Assembly (NCBI RefSeq): GCF_013368755.1 | Contig: NC_049566.1 | Location: forward strand, 682,001-746,000 | Reading direction: 5' to 3' | From: Talaromyces rugulosus | Lineage: Eukaryota; Ascomycota; Eurotiomycetes; Eurotiales; Trichocomaceae | Length of the DNA stretch: 64,000 bases | In this document: piece after piece, positions 1-11,653 of the stretch | How the letters are laid out: the number at the start of each line of letters is the position of its first letter | Position numbering within the stretch: position 1 is the first letter of the stretch | Translations under genes and position numbers: made by a program | Notes under the pieces: generated by a model | Databases searched by the model: none | What the model saw: only the letters and a program-made list of their open reading frames with translations | Told to the model about the DNA's origin: nothing

Positions 1-1
1 A

Positions 2-865
2 ACAGCGATCGACAATGCCAATTCCCACGAATACAACCCCGTGGCTCAGCTGCAAGCGCGAGGAAGCAAACTGCCTCTTTGGCTCGTTCATCCTGCATCC
101 GGAAACGTTCTTGCTTTTTTACCTTTGGCCCGTACTATCGTTGATCGTCCGCTATATGCTCTCACGGCGCGTGGACTGGGCAACAATGAGAAACTGTTTG
201 ACAGCATCCCCGAAATGGCTGACACCTACTTTCAACATGTTAAGCGCACCCAGCCAAAGGGGCCTTATGCCCTGACGGGGTATTCGCTGGGCACAACCGT
301 CGCGTTCGAGCTAGCGAAAAGACTTGAGGCCAATGGAGACGAAGTAGCCTTTTGCGCTGCGTTGGATTCTCCGCCTCACATAATCCCACTAGTAGGGCCA
401 CTTGACTGGACGGCTGCTGCTATTCGAGTCACCTATTTCCTCGAACTGATTGCGCAAGATGACATCCCCAAATACGAAGTGGAATTCAAAGGCCTCTCTC
501 AAGTCGAAGTGATTAACCGACTCCTAGAAGTCTCCTTCCCCGAACAGCTTGCCAAACTCAAGCTCACAACAGCGCAATTGATGGCTATCGTGCATGTAAC
601 GGACAATTTTGGCAAGATGGGTAAAGTATACCAGCCCGAGGGAACCGTGCGCAAAATGGACGCCTTCTACTGTATCCCGCTCAAATCCGTCTGTCTAAAC
701 AAGGATAAGTGGGTTTCAGAGCATCTGGGTGCGTGGCAGGACTTCTCTCGTGAACCGATCGAGGTGATTGAATGCGAAGGAGACCACGCCGATATGCTGA
801 ATGCGCAATATGTGGAGGGCTTCGAACAACGCTTATCGAAAGTGCTTGCCGCACGTGGAATCTAA
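2..865 (+). CDS. NRPS-like synthetase, C-terminal thioesterase domain (5' truncated by window edge)
   Basis: The frame is open from base 2, so this is the last exon of a gene that starts outside the window. The visible part is an alpha/beta-hydrolase thioesterase: an N-terminal strand LPLWLVHPASG, the nucleophile elbow GYSLG (Ser near residue 83 counted from the GTG at 41) and a late GDHADML that can supply the catalytic His. The spacing fits the terminal TE of fungal A-T-TE enzymes (the atromentin, microperfuranone and butyrolactone synthetase type), which dimerise aryl-pyruvates and release the product. Linker residues before LPLWLVHP fit the region after a carrier domain. A PKS or full NRPS TE is possible, but similarity of wording favours the NRPS-like group. 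The adenylation and carrier domains are not visible, so the product cannot be named. Confidence 0.85.
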   Translation, partial: TAIDNANSHEYNPVAQLQARGSKLPLWLVHPASGNVLAFLPLARTIVDRPLYALTARGLGNNEKLFDSIPEMADTYFQHVKRTQPKGPYALTGYSLGTTVAFELAKRLEANGDEVAFCAALDSPPHIIPLVGPLDWTAAAIRVTYFLELIAQDDIPKYEVEFKGLSQVEVINRLLEVSFPEQLAKLKLTTAQLMAIVHVTDNFGKMGKVYQPEGTVRKMDAFYCIPLKSVCLNKDKWVSEHLGAWQDFSREPIEVIECEGDHADMLNAQYVEGFEQRLSKVLAARGI

Positions 866-1747
866 TTTACAGTACACGTTCCAGTAGGAAGAGGAATATA
901 TATTGTTTTCAGCCTAAAAGTGCTCCGTAATTGTCGGGACAAGGGTGGGCAGGTTTTCAAATGTTGTGTTTATAGCACTTTTATTGTTTTGAGATAAGGC
1001 CAATAATGTAGCACCTGTTTTTTATTAACTCCTAGTTATTTCATAGATATCGAATGTTTTCTAGTCATTTAGTCAAATTCCTCTCCCTCGTGGTATACGA
1101 AGGCTTATCTGCCTTGGGGTCTAGCTTCTAGATGAGCAAGAACACGAGAACACGAGCTGAAGGGAAGGTTCACACGTGGTAACTTAATAACTATTGGCCA
1201 AATGCCAGCTAGGATTAAACGCCACCAACGTTGGACTAGGGGTACGATTCTATTGGCTTGATTCGGATGTTGTTTGATACATCAACGAGACACTACAAAA
1301 CATAAGTAACACCGTATATAGCCTACTGCTGTCCATATTTTCTACATATCCATGATTAGTGGGATAAATTCAGACCCGGTATCAAGTAATTACGTGCGTT
1401 ATTTACTAGATTGCTAGGCAATTTTAGTACAAAAGGAAAATTGTCCCGCTCCCGCTATTATATTAGTGGATTTAGTGCTGCTGGGTTCTTTTGTACTCCC
1501 GCTCTAACCGAACTCACCCTCATTAGCTTCTTTAGAGACACGTAACTAGCAATCAACAGTCCGTTAAAATGAGAGCAACATCCATGGGCGTTTTCGTGCT
1601 CCTCCCTTTTTCGGCTTAGTCTCAATTTGAAATCCTCCTAACCTTTCGACCACGAGCTTCTCCCGCCCTGTCTTAACACAGAGGTCCCCTGGGCACAGCT
1701 GGTGAAACCATTTCTATACCAGATCGTACTCGCCCCTTGCGTCGAAA
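866..1747. other. intergenic, no gene seen
   Basis: About 0.9 kb of AT-rich DNA between the NRPS-like gene and the PEBP-like gene. It holds the 3' flank of the first and the promoter of the second. No convincing ORF, RNA gene or repeat was found. Confidence 0.6.
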
Positions 1748-2420
1748 ATGAGAGGCGTCGTGGCTCTCTTGAGCTTTATGGAGGTTGGACTGGGCTGGGC
1801 TGGTCACGCCGGTGGCAATACTCTACCACCGGAATTGCAGGTTCTAGGTGCTCCACGGCAGACCCTTCATGTGAAGTTTCCGACAAGTTCGCCGCCGTAC
1901 GTAGTCAATGTGCGACCTGGAGGGTTCCTTGAAACAGCCGGTACGCTAATTTCCCTTTTTCAATTCAAAACAAGCACTCATTTGCGTGATAGACACCGCG
2001 GATGCGCCAGAAGCGGATGTAAAACCATTATCGCACGGTCAGGGGCACGGCCAGGGACACGACCAGGACCTGTTCGTTTTCATGATGGTTGACCCCGACA
2101 TCAACACTACTTCTCCTACCTATGTTGGTTTGCACACGATGGTTGCCAATCTAGCTGCCCATAATACGGATGCGCTCACCACCACAGTCGCCACTTTCAT
2201 CGCCCCCGAACCTCCCGTAGGTGAAACCCACAACTACACACTTTTGGCATTCCACCAACCTCCACATTTCTCAATTCCTCCAAAATATGCTCCGTACGTT
2301 GCTACTACACCGACTAGCCCGCTCAATCGTATCAATTTTCCTCTTCAACAGTTTATCGCCGATACGAACCTGGGACCAGTGGTAGCTGCGAATTGGTTCA
2401 AAACAGGTGATCTGGATTGA
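1748..2420 (+). CDS. PEBP-family protein (phosphatidylethanolamine-binding / YbhB-like), likely secreted
   Basis: Proposed CDS join(1748..1940,1993..2420), 206 aa. The intron runs GTACGC...GATAG and joins the two exons in frame (GAC codon across the junction). The N-terminus MRGVVALLSFMEVGLGWAG looks like a short signal peptide. The second exon has the PEBP core: FVFMMVDPD (ligand-site DPD), a His-containing strand GLHTMVANL, YTLLAFHQPPHF and a C-terminal AANWFKTG. Members bind phospholipids or anionic ligands, and yeast Tfs1 inhibits carboxypeptidase Y; the substrate here is unknown. The ATG at 1748 was chosen because it gives the signal peptide; an overlapping frame from 1702 is a shadow. 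Secretion is inferred only from the hydrophobic start. Confidence 0.75.
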
Positions 2421-3528
2421 AATTTCTCCTCTTTTCCTGCTGTCTTCGGGTCTATAGTGCTTGGATAGCTTCAAGGGATTAGAGCCAAGTCAATCAGTTT
2501 GATCACTCTCTATTATCATGGAGCCAGACGCGATTCCTGGCCACAGCATGCATGCGCATCAACATTTAGTGGTTCCAGACCATGTAGAGCAGAAAATGGA
2601 TAACAGTTAAACATTATCACACTAGAATAATATTATCAAAACTCAGGGCTGTTTATAATTAACCAAAGACTATTGTATAACAGTTCTCATAGATATTATT
2701 AATTTGGGTTCTTAACTGATACCCTAGAATAATGATAGTTGGTTATTAGAGTAAATAATACTAATTGATTATTGATCAATAGTTTAAAACCACTGCTATC
2801 TCTTAGAGCATATCCATCACACATCAATTGATAGATCAAACACATACTAGACAATATGGAAATCACTACTACCATTCATTGACCAAGGGTCAATCAAAAT
2901 ATTAAAATCTCTTATCCCAGCCATATCCAAATTAAACCACTAGAGTATATGATAACAAGACCTTGTTCCCAAAATTTGAACTCTAAAAGACAACATTTGA
3001 ACGCGGGTCATTAAAATACATAAGATCACCTACAGACAATTCAATATCCTCTTCCCACTCTACATAGCTTCTTTTAGTCTGGAGCCTGCAGTACTCACAA
3101 TAGCACTTTTCTATCCACACAAAAAGCACGGCACCACAACCACGGCAGCCGAAATGATGGCTACATATTTCGAATTAGATTCTGTCAGACTAAATGGGCA
3201 CTTAGAAGTACGACAAAATCAGTTCTTAGGGTTACGGTGGCATATTTATACTAACCTTGAACGGGTTAGACCCAAATGCGGCAGCGGGTAAGGCAGTCAA
3301 CAAGGCAGTCAACGTCACTGCTGGACAACTCTGTTCCCCGCGCGCATGTGTCACCGTCCGTTTACATACCGTTGCACGTTACGACCATTCGCCTGTGTTT
3401 ACATACAGGGAGTCCCAGGAACATCGCGGCCTAAAACAGCTTTCGGGAAGCATTTTCACTCATCAGGGATCAGCTGTGATGACGGATGCCTCGATTAGCT
3501 GCTGACGGACCCTCCTCGAAGGTTCAAA
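2421..3528. other. AT-rich intergenic region
   Basis: About 1.1 kb without a supportable gene. 2600-3000 is especially AT-rich. The last 100 bp is the presumed VAC14 promoter/5' UTR. The short ORF 3257-3505 has no recognisable features and is not called. Confidence 0.55.
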
Positions 3529-6500
3529 ATGGACCAGTCCGTTCAGCGCCTGTTGAACGACAAGCTTTACGATAAGCGAAAACAAGGTGCTCTAGAGTAT
3601 GTACCTATTTCTTTTTACCAGGTATATTGAGATAAAATACTTACGCGAGAGAAAATCACTGCGATAGGCTCGAAAAGATCGTACGCGACGCTACAATACG
3701 AGGCGAACATGACAGGATCCAGAAGATCGTCGACCAACTTTGTCACGATTATGCTTATGCGGTGCACCAACCCCATGCACGAAATGGAGGACTCATCGGG
3801 CTTGCCGCGGCTTCGATTGCTCTGGGATCGGTGAGTCGGGCAATAGCTCAAATGTCGAAGATCTTACAAAGCTCATTTGTTCTCAGGAAGGAGTAGCTCC
3901 GTATCTCCAGGAAATCGTTCCTCCGGTTCTGGCTTGCTTTACCGATCAGGATGCTCGAGTCAGGTACTATGCCTGTGAGAGTATGTACAATATTGCCAAG
4001 GTCGCCAAGGGGGAGATATTGCCGTTCTTCAATGACATCTTCGATGCGCTATGCAAGGTCCGTTCGCCCACTTATTGGAACATGTTGCTGTTTCACGCTG
4101 ACATGCTCTAGCTTGCATCTGATTCTGAACTGTCTGTCAAAAACGGTGCAGAACTCCTCGATCGTCTCGTCAAAGATATTGTCGCTGAATCGGCTTCTTC
4201 GTACGTTTCCGTCTTGCAACTAGAGGAAAAGGATTTATTGGATTCTGGAAAGACGCCAGAAGATGAGATTTCCATAGAGCTTCCGACGGCATTCTCGCTT
4301 CAAAAGTTCATCCCACTATTGCAAGAACGCATACACGTCCTCAACCCCTTCACTCGAACGTTTCTTGTATCGTGGTTGACTTTGCTCGACACTATACCTG
4401 ATCTTGAGCTAGTATGCCATCTGCCAGCGTTTCTCGGAGGCTTGATCAAATTCCTAGGAGACCCTAACAAGGACGTGAATGTTGCGACCCAAGGCCTCCT
4501 TGAGCGGTTTCTATCAGAAATCAAGAGAATCGCACGCATTAAGAAAGGTATCGCAGAGAGTAGAAAGAGCAAGGATGAAAACACCGCGGTTGCTGCTAGC
4601 GAAAACGCGAGTATTGCTACCGGTAACAGCGAAGAAGTCAAAGGAAGCGACAATGCTGTGGCAGATTCAGTTTCTGGTGATTCTGAAGATGATGAAAATA
4701 GCATTGCTCTCGATGGAGATTGGGTACCGGGACAAGATGCCTACGTAGATTATCCGAAGATACTGGGGATATTAGTAGGCTTTGTAGATACTACCTACGG
4801 TAAGTATTTCCACAACAGCATGGGAATTTTTGACTAATAGTACTCAGAGGAGGAGATGCAACTAATTGCCTTGCGGTGGATCGATAACTTCTTCGAAATC
4901 AGCCCCGGAGATATTCTGCAATTTGTTCCAGCTCTTTTGATACAGGTTCTTCCAGCGATAGCGAGCGGCTCTGACCAAGTACGTCAGGCAGCAACGAGAG
5001 TCAACACATCTCTCATGGAATATATTGTCTCTCTTTCAGAAGACATTCCTGAAACGAGTCAGCCAGTTGCATCGAAGTCAGGCCCAAGTGCCGCCAAGGA
5101 GGAGGAAGACAGAAGAGCATCGACGCAGAGCATAAGACCGCCACTCGAACATTCCTTCAGCTCTGGCCCATCTTCTAATCCTCCGTCTGACTTGGACTAT
5201 GCAGCCGCTGTTAGTTCTTTGACTTTACAGTTTCTGAACGAGAATGAAGGCACTAGAGTCGCCGCCCTTTCATGGCTGATCATGCTCCATCGCAAAGCAC
5301 CTCGCAAGGTTCTAGCTTTCAACGATGGCACTTTTCCGGCTTTGCTGAAAACGTTGTCGGATCCCGCGGAGGTTGTCGTTACCAAGGATCTTCAACTTCT
5401 TTCTCAAATTTCTCGAAATAGCGAGGACGGCTATTTCACGTCCTTCATGGTTAACCTTCTTCAGCTCTTCTCCACAGATAGAAAGCTGCTAGAAGTCCGC
5501 GGAAATCTAATAATCCGCCAACTTTGCATGAACCTCAGTCCTGAGCGTATTTATCGAACCTTGGCAGACTGCCTTGAAAAGGAAGAAGTGAGTATACTGC
5601 GAAATAAAAACCGGGTGACGTTTCTAATGTAATGCAGGACATTGAGTTTGCCAGTATAATGGTGCAAAATCTTAATAATAATTTGATAACAGCACCGGAG
5701 CTTGCCGACCTCAGGAAAAGACTGCGAAGCTTGGACTCCAGAGTATGTTTTTTAATATAAAATATAGTCAAATATGCTGATTCAATTTCTAGGAAGGACA
5801 AGTCTTGTTCGTTGCGCTCTTCCGATCATGGTGCCACAATGCAGTGTCGACATTCTCTCTTTGCCTACTTGCGCAAGCTTATGAACAGGCCTATAATTTG
5901 CTACAGATCTTGTAAGTACACCCGTTCAGTGTGAGATACACTAGCTAACGATTTCGCAACTAGCGCGGAACTTGAAATGACGGTAAACATGTTGATTCAA
6001 ATCGACAAGCTAGTACAGTTGCTGGAGTCTCCAGTTTTTACATGTCAGTCCTCGTTTAGTGGGATTCGGCTATTATGTGCTTACTTGCCCTTGCAGATCT
6101 TCGACTTCAGCTCCTAGAGCCCGAGAGATATCCGTTCTTGTATAAATGTTTGTACGGTGTACTCATGCTTCTACCGCAGAGCTCAGCATTTGCTGCTTTG
6201 AAAAATCGTCTCAACAGCGTGAGCAATATTGGCCTGCTACACAGCCCGCGCCCGTACGTATACTCGTGGAAATCCTTTACTTGTTGAGTAGCTAACGAAG
6301 TCATTGCTGTACAGATCAGCCTCTACTAGTGGAAACTCCTACGATCGCCCTGGAGGTAGCCGCTTGAAGAGTCGTGAGGAATCCATCCGGTGGGTGGAGC
6401 TTCTCGACAAATTCAAGAATGTCCAAGAAAAATCCAAACGCTCGCAACGCAATTTACAGCGTCAATTTGAGCGTGATTTGGGAGGAAATGGCTTGAAACA

Positions 6501-6741
6501 ACCTTTAATGGCGGGCGCAGTTAATGCAGCATCGGCAATAGACCAGCAGGGAGGAAGGGATAAGACACTTCCTGACGTCCCCAGGGGCGGTTTTGGTAAT
6601 ACAGGGCTGGGTATATCTGGCCGTGGATCAGATGGCGGCGCATCACGAGACGGCCGATCGACCCCAACATCTGGAAACAAGGGCAAATCTGGCCTGGGCA
6701 ACCTTGGTCGGTTAGGAATCGGAGGAAGAAAGAAGAACTAG
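3529..6741 (+). CDS. vac14: Vac14, scaffold of the Fab1/PIKfyve lipid kinase complex
   Basis: Proposed CDS join(3529..3596,3668..3830,3887..4057,4112..4799,4848..5587,5638..5742,5793..5911,5964..6043,6097..6253,6315..6741): 10 exons, 905 aa, every junction in frame with GT..AG introns of 49-71 bp. Vac14 holds Fab1 kinase and Fig4 phosphatase together on the vacuole/late endosome to control PI(3,5)P2. Visible hallmarks are the N-terminal Fab1-binding HEAT region ([15 protein letters not shown], then [12 protein letters not shown]), central HEAT repeats ([32 protein letters not shown]) and the C-terminal Fig4-binding region ([19 protein letters not shown] through [14 protein letters not shown] and [15 protein letters not shown]). 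The last ~100 residues are low-complexity Gly/Ser/Lys, common in mould orthologues. An acidic Ser-rich insert lies near 4560-4700. Single-copy housekeeping gene; nothing suggests inactivation. Confidence 0.95.
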
Positions 6742-7663
6742 TTGAACAACGATGAGTGAGTTCTTCGATCTGGCTTTACTATTAACAGGAGTCTCGTCTG
6801 CCGGAACCTAGTCGGATTATCATGGCAAAGCTGCTCACCATCGGCATGGCCATTTTCTTTTTTCTTTCTTTCTCGATTTTCAAATATCGTCCAATACTTT
6901 TCATATTTTCACCCGCTTTGAGACATAATCACACTTTTGTATCTATATCAGTATCTTTGATGGGTAACCGGCTCTCAATTACAGCAAAGGTTTTCCTTTG
7001 GCTTTGATCCCTTACTATTTTCTAGTTCAATCAAACAGAGGATAAAAAATTGAGATTTTAATCTGACCGAGTATTAAGGACTAGGGTTATCTCAATTGCC
7101 AACTTTACTCCATACATACATCAGTTGATAACTTGACGGTATCCGGCATTTTTTACCCAGGTGTCTAGATTAAGTGGCGTGAGGCATCAATAAAGCACGT
7201 TGAGATAATGTCATCAGCAGATTGTTCTAATTTTAGGCTCACTAAATTCCTCAATGGGTGTTTCGACTTATAAGGCAAGTGAAGTAGTCGAGGTTGTCTT
7301 GGAGGTTGAAAAGAGTATAGCAGCTTGGATGTCTGTCTCGTATCGTATCGATGATACGGCCGTAGTTGATATAGTGTTACCGCTAGTTCGTTTGCGGCAA
7401 AGGATGTGCAGCAACTATCTTATCATCACGTGATCCCATTTCCAGCTGAGGATGAACGCGACGAGGTCGATTCGATGTCCTCGACACTGTCGCCGCTGGG
7501 CTGAGACACCGTTGGCCATCTCCCACCCAGTTTAACCAGCGCCAATACAGATATGACTTGATACGGGCTTCAGTAATGCTCTCTGTCCGAATCTCGAGCC
7601 TTCCGTCATCTCCGATCACCGCAGCCCGCCAGCCGAGCCTGCGGTCATCTCGCGTTGACGAAG
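6742..7663. promoter_or_regulatory. intergenic region with palindromic CACGTG upstream of the palmitoyltransferase gene
   Basis: 0.9 kb between VAC14 and the next gene. A perfect TCACGTGA palindrome (bHLH E-box core) lies near 7426-7433, about 235 bp upstream of the ATG at 7664. No conserved ORF was recognised; 6822-7007 is a low-complexity shadow ORF. Confidence 0.3.
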
Positions 7664-9331
7664 ATGTCTGCTCGAAACCAAGCTCGCCGTAATCATCCGC
7701 CGGTATTATGCGATGAGAGAGATGCCAATAAATACGTTTCGCGCATCATTCCTTTGGTGCTTTTGGGGATCATCGGCTACACAAGCTATGCTGTGACGAA
7801 ACCGCTATGTAGTAAGCAATAGCCACCGATCTAGAGATGATCTTCTTTCTAACCCCGAACACATTTTAGTTGACTATCTGATCAATCCTAAATCGCATTA
7901 TGAGCGGAAACCTCGTTTAGGCGCCGGCGTGGCTATTATCGTGGTCTTTTATATGTTGTTGTTCCCTGTCATTGCTACGTATCTACGACTATACTATGTT
8001 GTTATATTTACACCGGACTTCCTCCCGCGGGGGGCTTCATGGAATGGGTCTGCATCGGAATACGGACCCAGGCCTTCGAGAAGACGTCGAAAAGGTTCAA
8101 GATCGCGGGGAGGTGGACACGGGAATCGAGAAAAAAGAATACCATCGACGACCGAGGCCGTGGATATCGAGAATCAGGCAGGCGGAGTCGCGTTCCCGCT
8201 TACAGACTTTGCCCAAGAAAGTTTCTGGACGAAGGATGCTTTCATCTGTCAGGACGATGGGCGACCGGCATACTGCTCTAAGTGTTGCCAGTTCAAGACT
8301 GATCGGTCGCATCATAATAGAGATGTTGACCGCTGTGTACGAAAGTTAGATCATTTCTGTCCTTGGTACTTATCCCTCCCTTCTTAATATAGTGAGGGAG
8401 ATTATGGCTGATTTTTTTTTTTAGGGTTGGTGGAGTTGTTTCGGAGAGCTCTTACAAGTTCTTTCTCCAGTTCATATTCTACACCGCATTATTCACCTGC
8501 TTTACTCTGATCGTGTCTGCCATCTTTGTTTCCGAGATTCATTCAGATGTAAGTTTATGTTGGCCTTCTGCGTTCATCTTCTTTTAATAACGTGTGGATT
8601 TAGACTGGTAGTGTCAACCCTCACTGGGCCGTAGCCCTAGGCTTGTAAGCATTACTCGGTCAACAGAACTATTAGTCCGATTATTATATTAACATTCATT
8701 CAGGTCCGCGTTGTTCTTTCTCTTTTCCGGAGGAATGAGCGGCACGTCTCTTCAGCTAGCATCAATCAACGTGACCACAATCGAGAATATCAACCGATAT
8801 ACTAAAATCTGGAATCTGGCCATATATATTCCACCGCATCAACTGCAACGCATTTTTGGACCTGATAATACCGATAAAAGCCAATGGGCCCAAACTTTCC
8901 GCACCGTCACATATCCACTTCAACCCATCGACCCTTCCTCAGCACAGGCCAACAATCCTCCTACAAAACCAAGCATAAACGAGGCCGCCAAAAATTCGCG
9001 CACTTTTGCAATCTTGACTACTCAACCGGGGGAAAACCCTTTTGACTTGGGTGATCCTACCAATAATCTGCAGCAGGCCATGGGATATACTTTGTTGGAT
9101 TGGTTACTGCCTTTGAAAGTTTCCCCGTGTGTAGACCATAGCAGCCAGGAGAGCGCCTATCCAATGGGCCCGGTTGTCGAAAGACTTAAACGAGATGCAG
9201 GTCTTTCTATTACCATGGAAGATGGGGAAAGGACTCATCGAAAACGTCGTCATCGAAAATGGAAGAAGGAACGGACCGATAAAGAAAGTGAAAATTCCAG
9301 TTCTGTTGCAGAAGGAAACGAAGAGAGGTAG
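7664..9331 (+). CDS. pfa5: DHHC-family protein S-palmitoyltransferase, Pfa5-like (DHFC variant)
   Basis: Proposed CDS join(7664..7811,7870..8365,8425..8548,8604..8644,8704..9331), 478 aa, five exons all in frame. Membrane enzymes of this family transfer palmitate to Cys of target proteins. Four hydrophobic segments are seen: two before the Cys-rich domain (RIIPLVLLGIIGYTSYAV; VAIIVVFYMLLFPVIATYL) and two after (FFLQFIFYTALFTCFTLIVSA; VALGLSALFFLFSGGM). The Cys-rich domain reads YCSKCCQFKTDRSHHNRDVDRC then KLDHFCPWVGG, so the signature is DHFC rather than DHHC. TTIE matches the TTxE motif after the last membrane segment. I recall DHFC as usual in mould Pfa5. The Asn in SHHN replaces a zinc-ligand Cys (see findings). 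The Lys/Arg-rich tail is cytosolic. Confidence 0.88.
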
Positions 9332-9809
9332 TCTTATTTAATAATAGCCTGAGGCTCAGTCGGCCATACAAAGGAATAATGTTTATACCTCTCTCCGTAC
9401 ATAATAAAATATAATACTCTTTCAATGTTGTCAACTGCTAATTTGGCAATAGCCGAAACCCTGGAAGCTTCTTTAATTACATGTGGCAATAAGCAATACG
9501 TGTGGGGTACACAAAGAATAAGGTTCTCTTTAAGCTTATTTTTACGTCATTTCTTCGAAATATCATTGTGTGTTTCTCAGTATAACACCCGGCGCTCGTA
9601 TAACTGGGTATCGATTTGACAATTGGAAAGTTGGGGATAGTGGTAGATAATCGCCATGTGGGAGCTAGGGCGCTGCAAAGTAGCGTCACGCACCAGGACG
9701 CCTGGTTACGTCGTATGGGGCGGGAATTGCCCCTCTTTGGGGCAGTCTGGGTTACCATTCAACAGTGAACATCCCTGCCAGTCGACTAACCATTGAGAAA
9801 AAGCAAAAA
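9332..9809. other. intergenic, no gene seen
   Basis: 0.48 kb holding the 3' flank of the palmitoyltransferase gene and the promoter of the SDR gene. The short ORFs here have no family features. Confidence 0.5.
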
Positions 9810-10873
9810 ATGTCGTCATTTACCCTCCAGGGCAGCGCTTATATTACCGGCGCCGGGTCAGGTAATGCAACTTACTTCCGACGTGAATAATGAAGATAAG
9901 GACATCTAATAAATAGCTTTAGGTATCGGCCGGGCCGTGGCACATGCTTTCGTTAAGAACGGAGTCTCGCAAATCGCCCTTGGGGACATCAACGAGCAAA
10001 CTGCACAGGAAACAGCCGACCAGTTAAAATCCATCAACAAAGATGTCAATGCGATAGCCATCCAAGTAGATGTTGCCAATGAAGACTCGGTTAAAGCTTC
10101 CATTGAGACCGCTACTGCTGCCTTTGGCCGAATTGATTTTGCGGTCAACAATGCTGGTATAAATGGTCCATTGGGCCTTGCTTCGGATGTGTCTTTTGAA
10201 GATTGGAAGAAAACGATTGATATCAACTTGAGTGGAGTCTGGTTGTGTCAGAGAGCCGAAATCACGCAGATGCTGCTTCAGGAGTATCCCCCCTGTTTTC
10301 TTTTTCTTTTTACATATTCACCTTGTTATTTTATTTATGGGTTTGACGTGACTTATACGATTTACTAGGCCTGTTTCGACTCGTCAATATCGTGGAGCGA
10401 TTGTGAACGTCTCATCGATGTTGGGAATAAACGGTATTTGGAGTGAGACTCCACCGACAGCCTATTCAGCTTGTAAGCACGGCATCGTGGGCTTGACAAA
10501 AACGGTAGGCTTCCCTTTTATTTTATTTTTATTTTTGCCCTCCTAGTTATACTCATAAACAAAACCTAGGACGCCAACACGGTTGCCTCCAAAGGCATTC
10601 GTATCAACGCTATCTGCCCAGGCTTTGTTAGTACGCCCATTCTCAAGCTTGCCTTGGATATGGGCTACATGGATGAACAGATTGCGGCAACGCCGATGAA
10701 GAGGGTTGCAACTCCCGAGGAAGTTGCTGATGGTATCGTCTTTCTGGTTTCCCCGGCTAGTAGCTTTATGACTGGTTCCGCTCTCGTAATGGATGGGTGA
10801 GTTTGCGTTTGGAACTATTGATGTTTCTTGCTGATATAGTATTTCTTTTATTAGGGGGTACACGGCCCATTGA
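9810..10873 (+). CDS. short-chain dehydrogenase/reductase (classical SDR)
   Basis: Proposed CDS join(9810..9861,9923..10283,10369..10504,10570..10796,10855..10873), 264 aa, the usual classical SDR length. NAD(P)-binding motif TGAGSGIGRA (near residues 14-23, split by intron 1), NNAG in the central strand ([10 protein letters not shown]), the catalytic Ser in IVNVSSMLG and the YxxxK pair in TAYSACKHG, then the ICPGFVSTP loop. LGDINEQ places Asp at the end of beta-2, which usually favours NAD over NADP. The protein ends in a 19-base last exon. The substrate is unknown; it neighbours another SDR and two dioxygenase loci, which suggests a small metabolic cluster rather than housekeeping. Confidence 0.9.
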
Positions 10874-10956
10874 TAATATTTGAGGAATATCTCAAGATAA
10901 GACTATTGTGTTGTTGATACTTGAATAGGTTCTCTGACGGTATCAATTGAACCTTG

Positions 10957-10968
10957 CCCTAACCCTAA
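10957..10968 (+). repeat. two tandem telomere-type units (CCCTAA)2
   Basis: CCCTAACCCTAA lies in the 3' flank of the SDR gene, followed by a degenerate unit. Two units are near chance expectation, so this is a very weak trace of an interstitial telomeric repeat. Confidence 0.3.
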
Positions 10969-11211
10969 CTATAACCAACCTGTAGCTTTTATATCAACCC
11001 ATGCAAACTGTACCTACTGAATCAATATTGTGCTTTTATCCAAAATCCACTTGAGTGCGCTCATATAATTGCTTCAATTGATGCTCTAACGGCTGGAACA
11101 AAAAAAAGCACTATCATATCCTCTAGGTCTAAAGGCACAGGGGCGCCAATGTGAGTTGACAATTTGTTTGCTTTCCATTGCTCCTGCTGCTAATACCCAT
11201 GCTCACGATTA

Positions 11212-11502
11212 GTGTTCCTAGTACTTGCAGACTGGAAAAGGCGGAAGATGAAGCCCGTGTGCACAAATGTGTACGTAAGTGTTGATGCAGCAGAGGATAC
11301 GGCAAATAAGAATAGGACATACATACCATTCAAGTACTCGAACTACTCTGCGCCCGATCAAGATCCTCTAGCTAGCTACGGTACTGAAAATGTTCAGAAG
11401 CTGCAAGAAATAGCTTTACAGGATGACTCGGATAGTGTCTTTCAAAGGCTTCAAAATGGTGGGTGGCTTTTGTCAGGGACTAGATTTCAGAGTCATTACT
11501 AA
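11212..11502 (+). pseudogene. C-terminal remnant of an FAD-linked (berberine-bridge-type) oxidase
   Basis: A 96-codon ORF whose second half looks like the conserved tail of fungal BBE-like FAD oxidases: YSNYSAPDQDPLASYGTENV, then LQEIALQDDSDSVFQ and a GGW near the end. The family normally has 450-600 aa with an FAD_binding_4 domain and a bicovalent His/Cys flavin site. None of that is present upstream, where the SDR gene and AT-rich DNA lie, and the first ~40 residues of this ORF show no similarity. It is best read as the surviving 3' end of a deleted gene, though a spliced small gene cannot be excluded. Confidence 0.6.
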
Positions 11503-11653
11503 ACACCCAAGCTCTGTACTTGAATTAATAGCGTATATATGATTTCTGTTTAATACTTTCATTTCTTAGAACAAAAATTTTGCCTGGCTCCCACTATTTC
11601 ATGAAAATGATGTGCTGCTTGGAAATACATATTAGCCATTACCAAGATGAAGA

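Noticed and set aside
10957..10968. Interstitial telomere as evidence of a chromosome end or fusion
   Set aside because: Only two units; too short to conclude anything.
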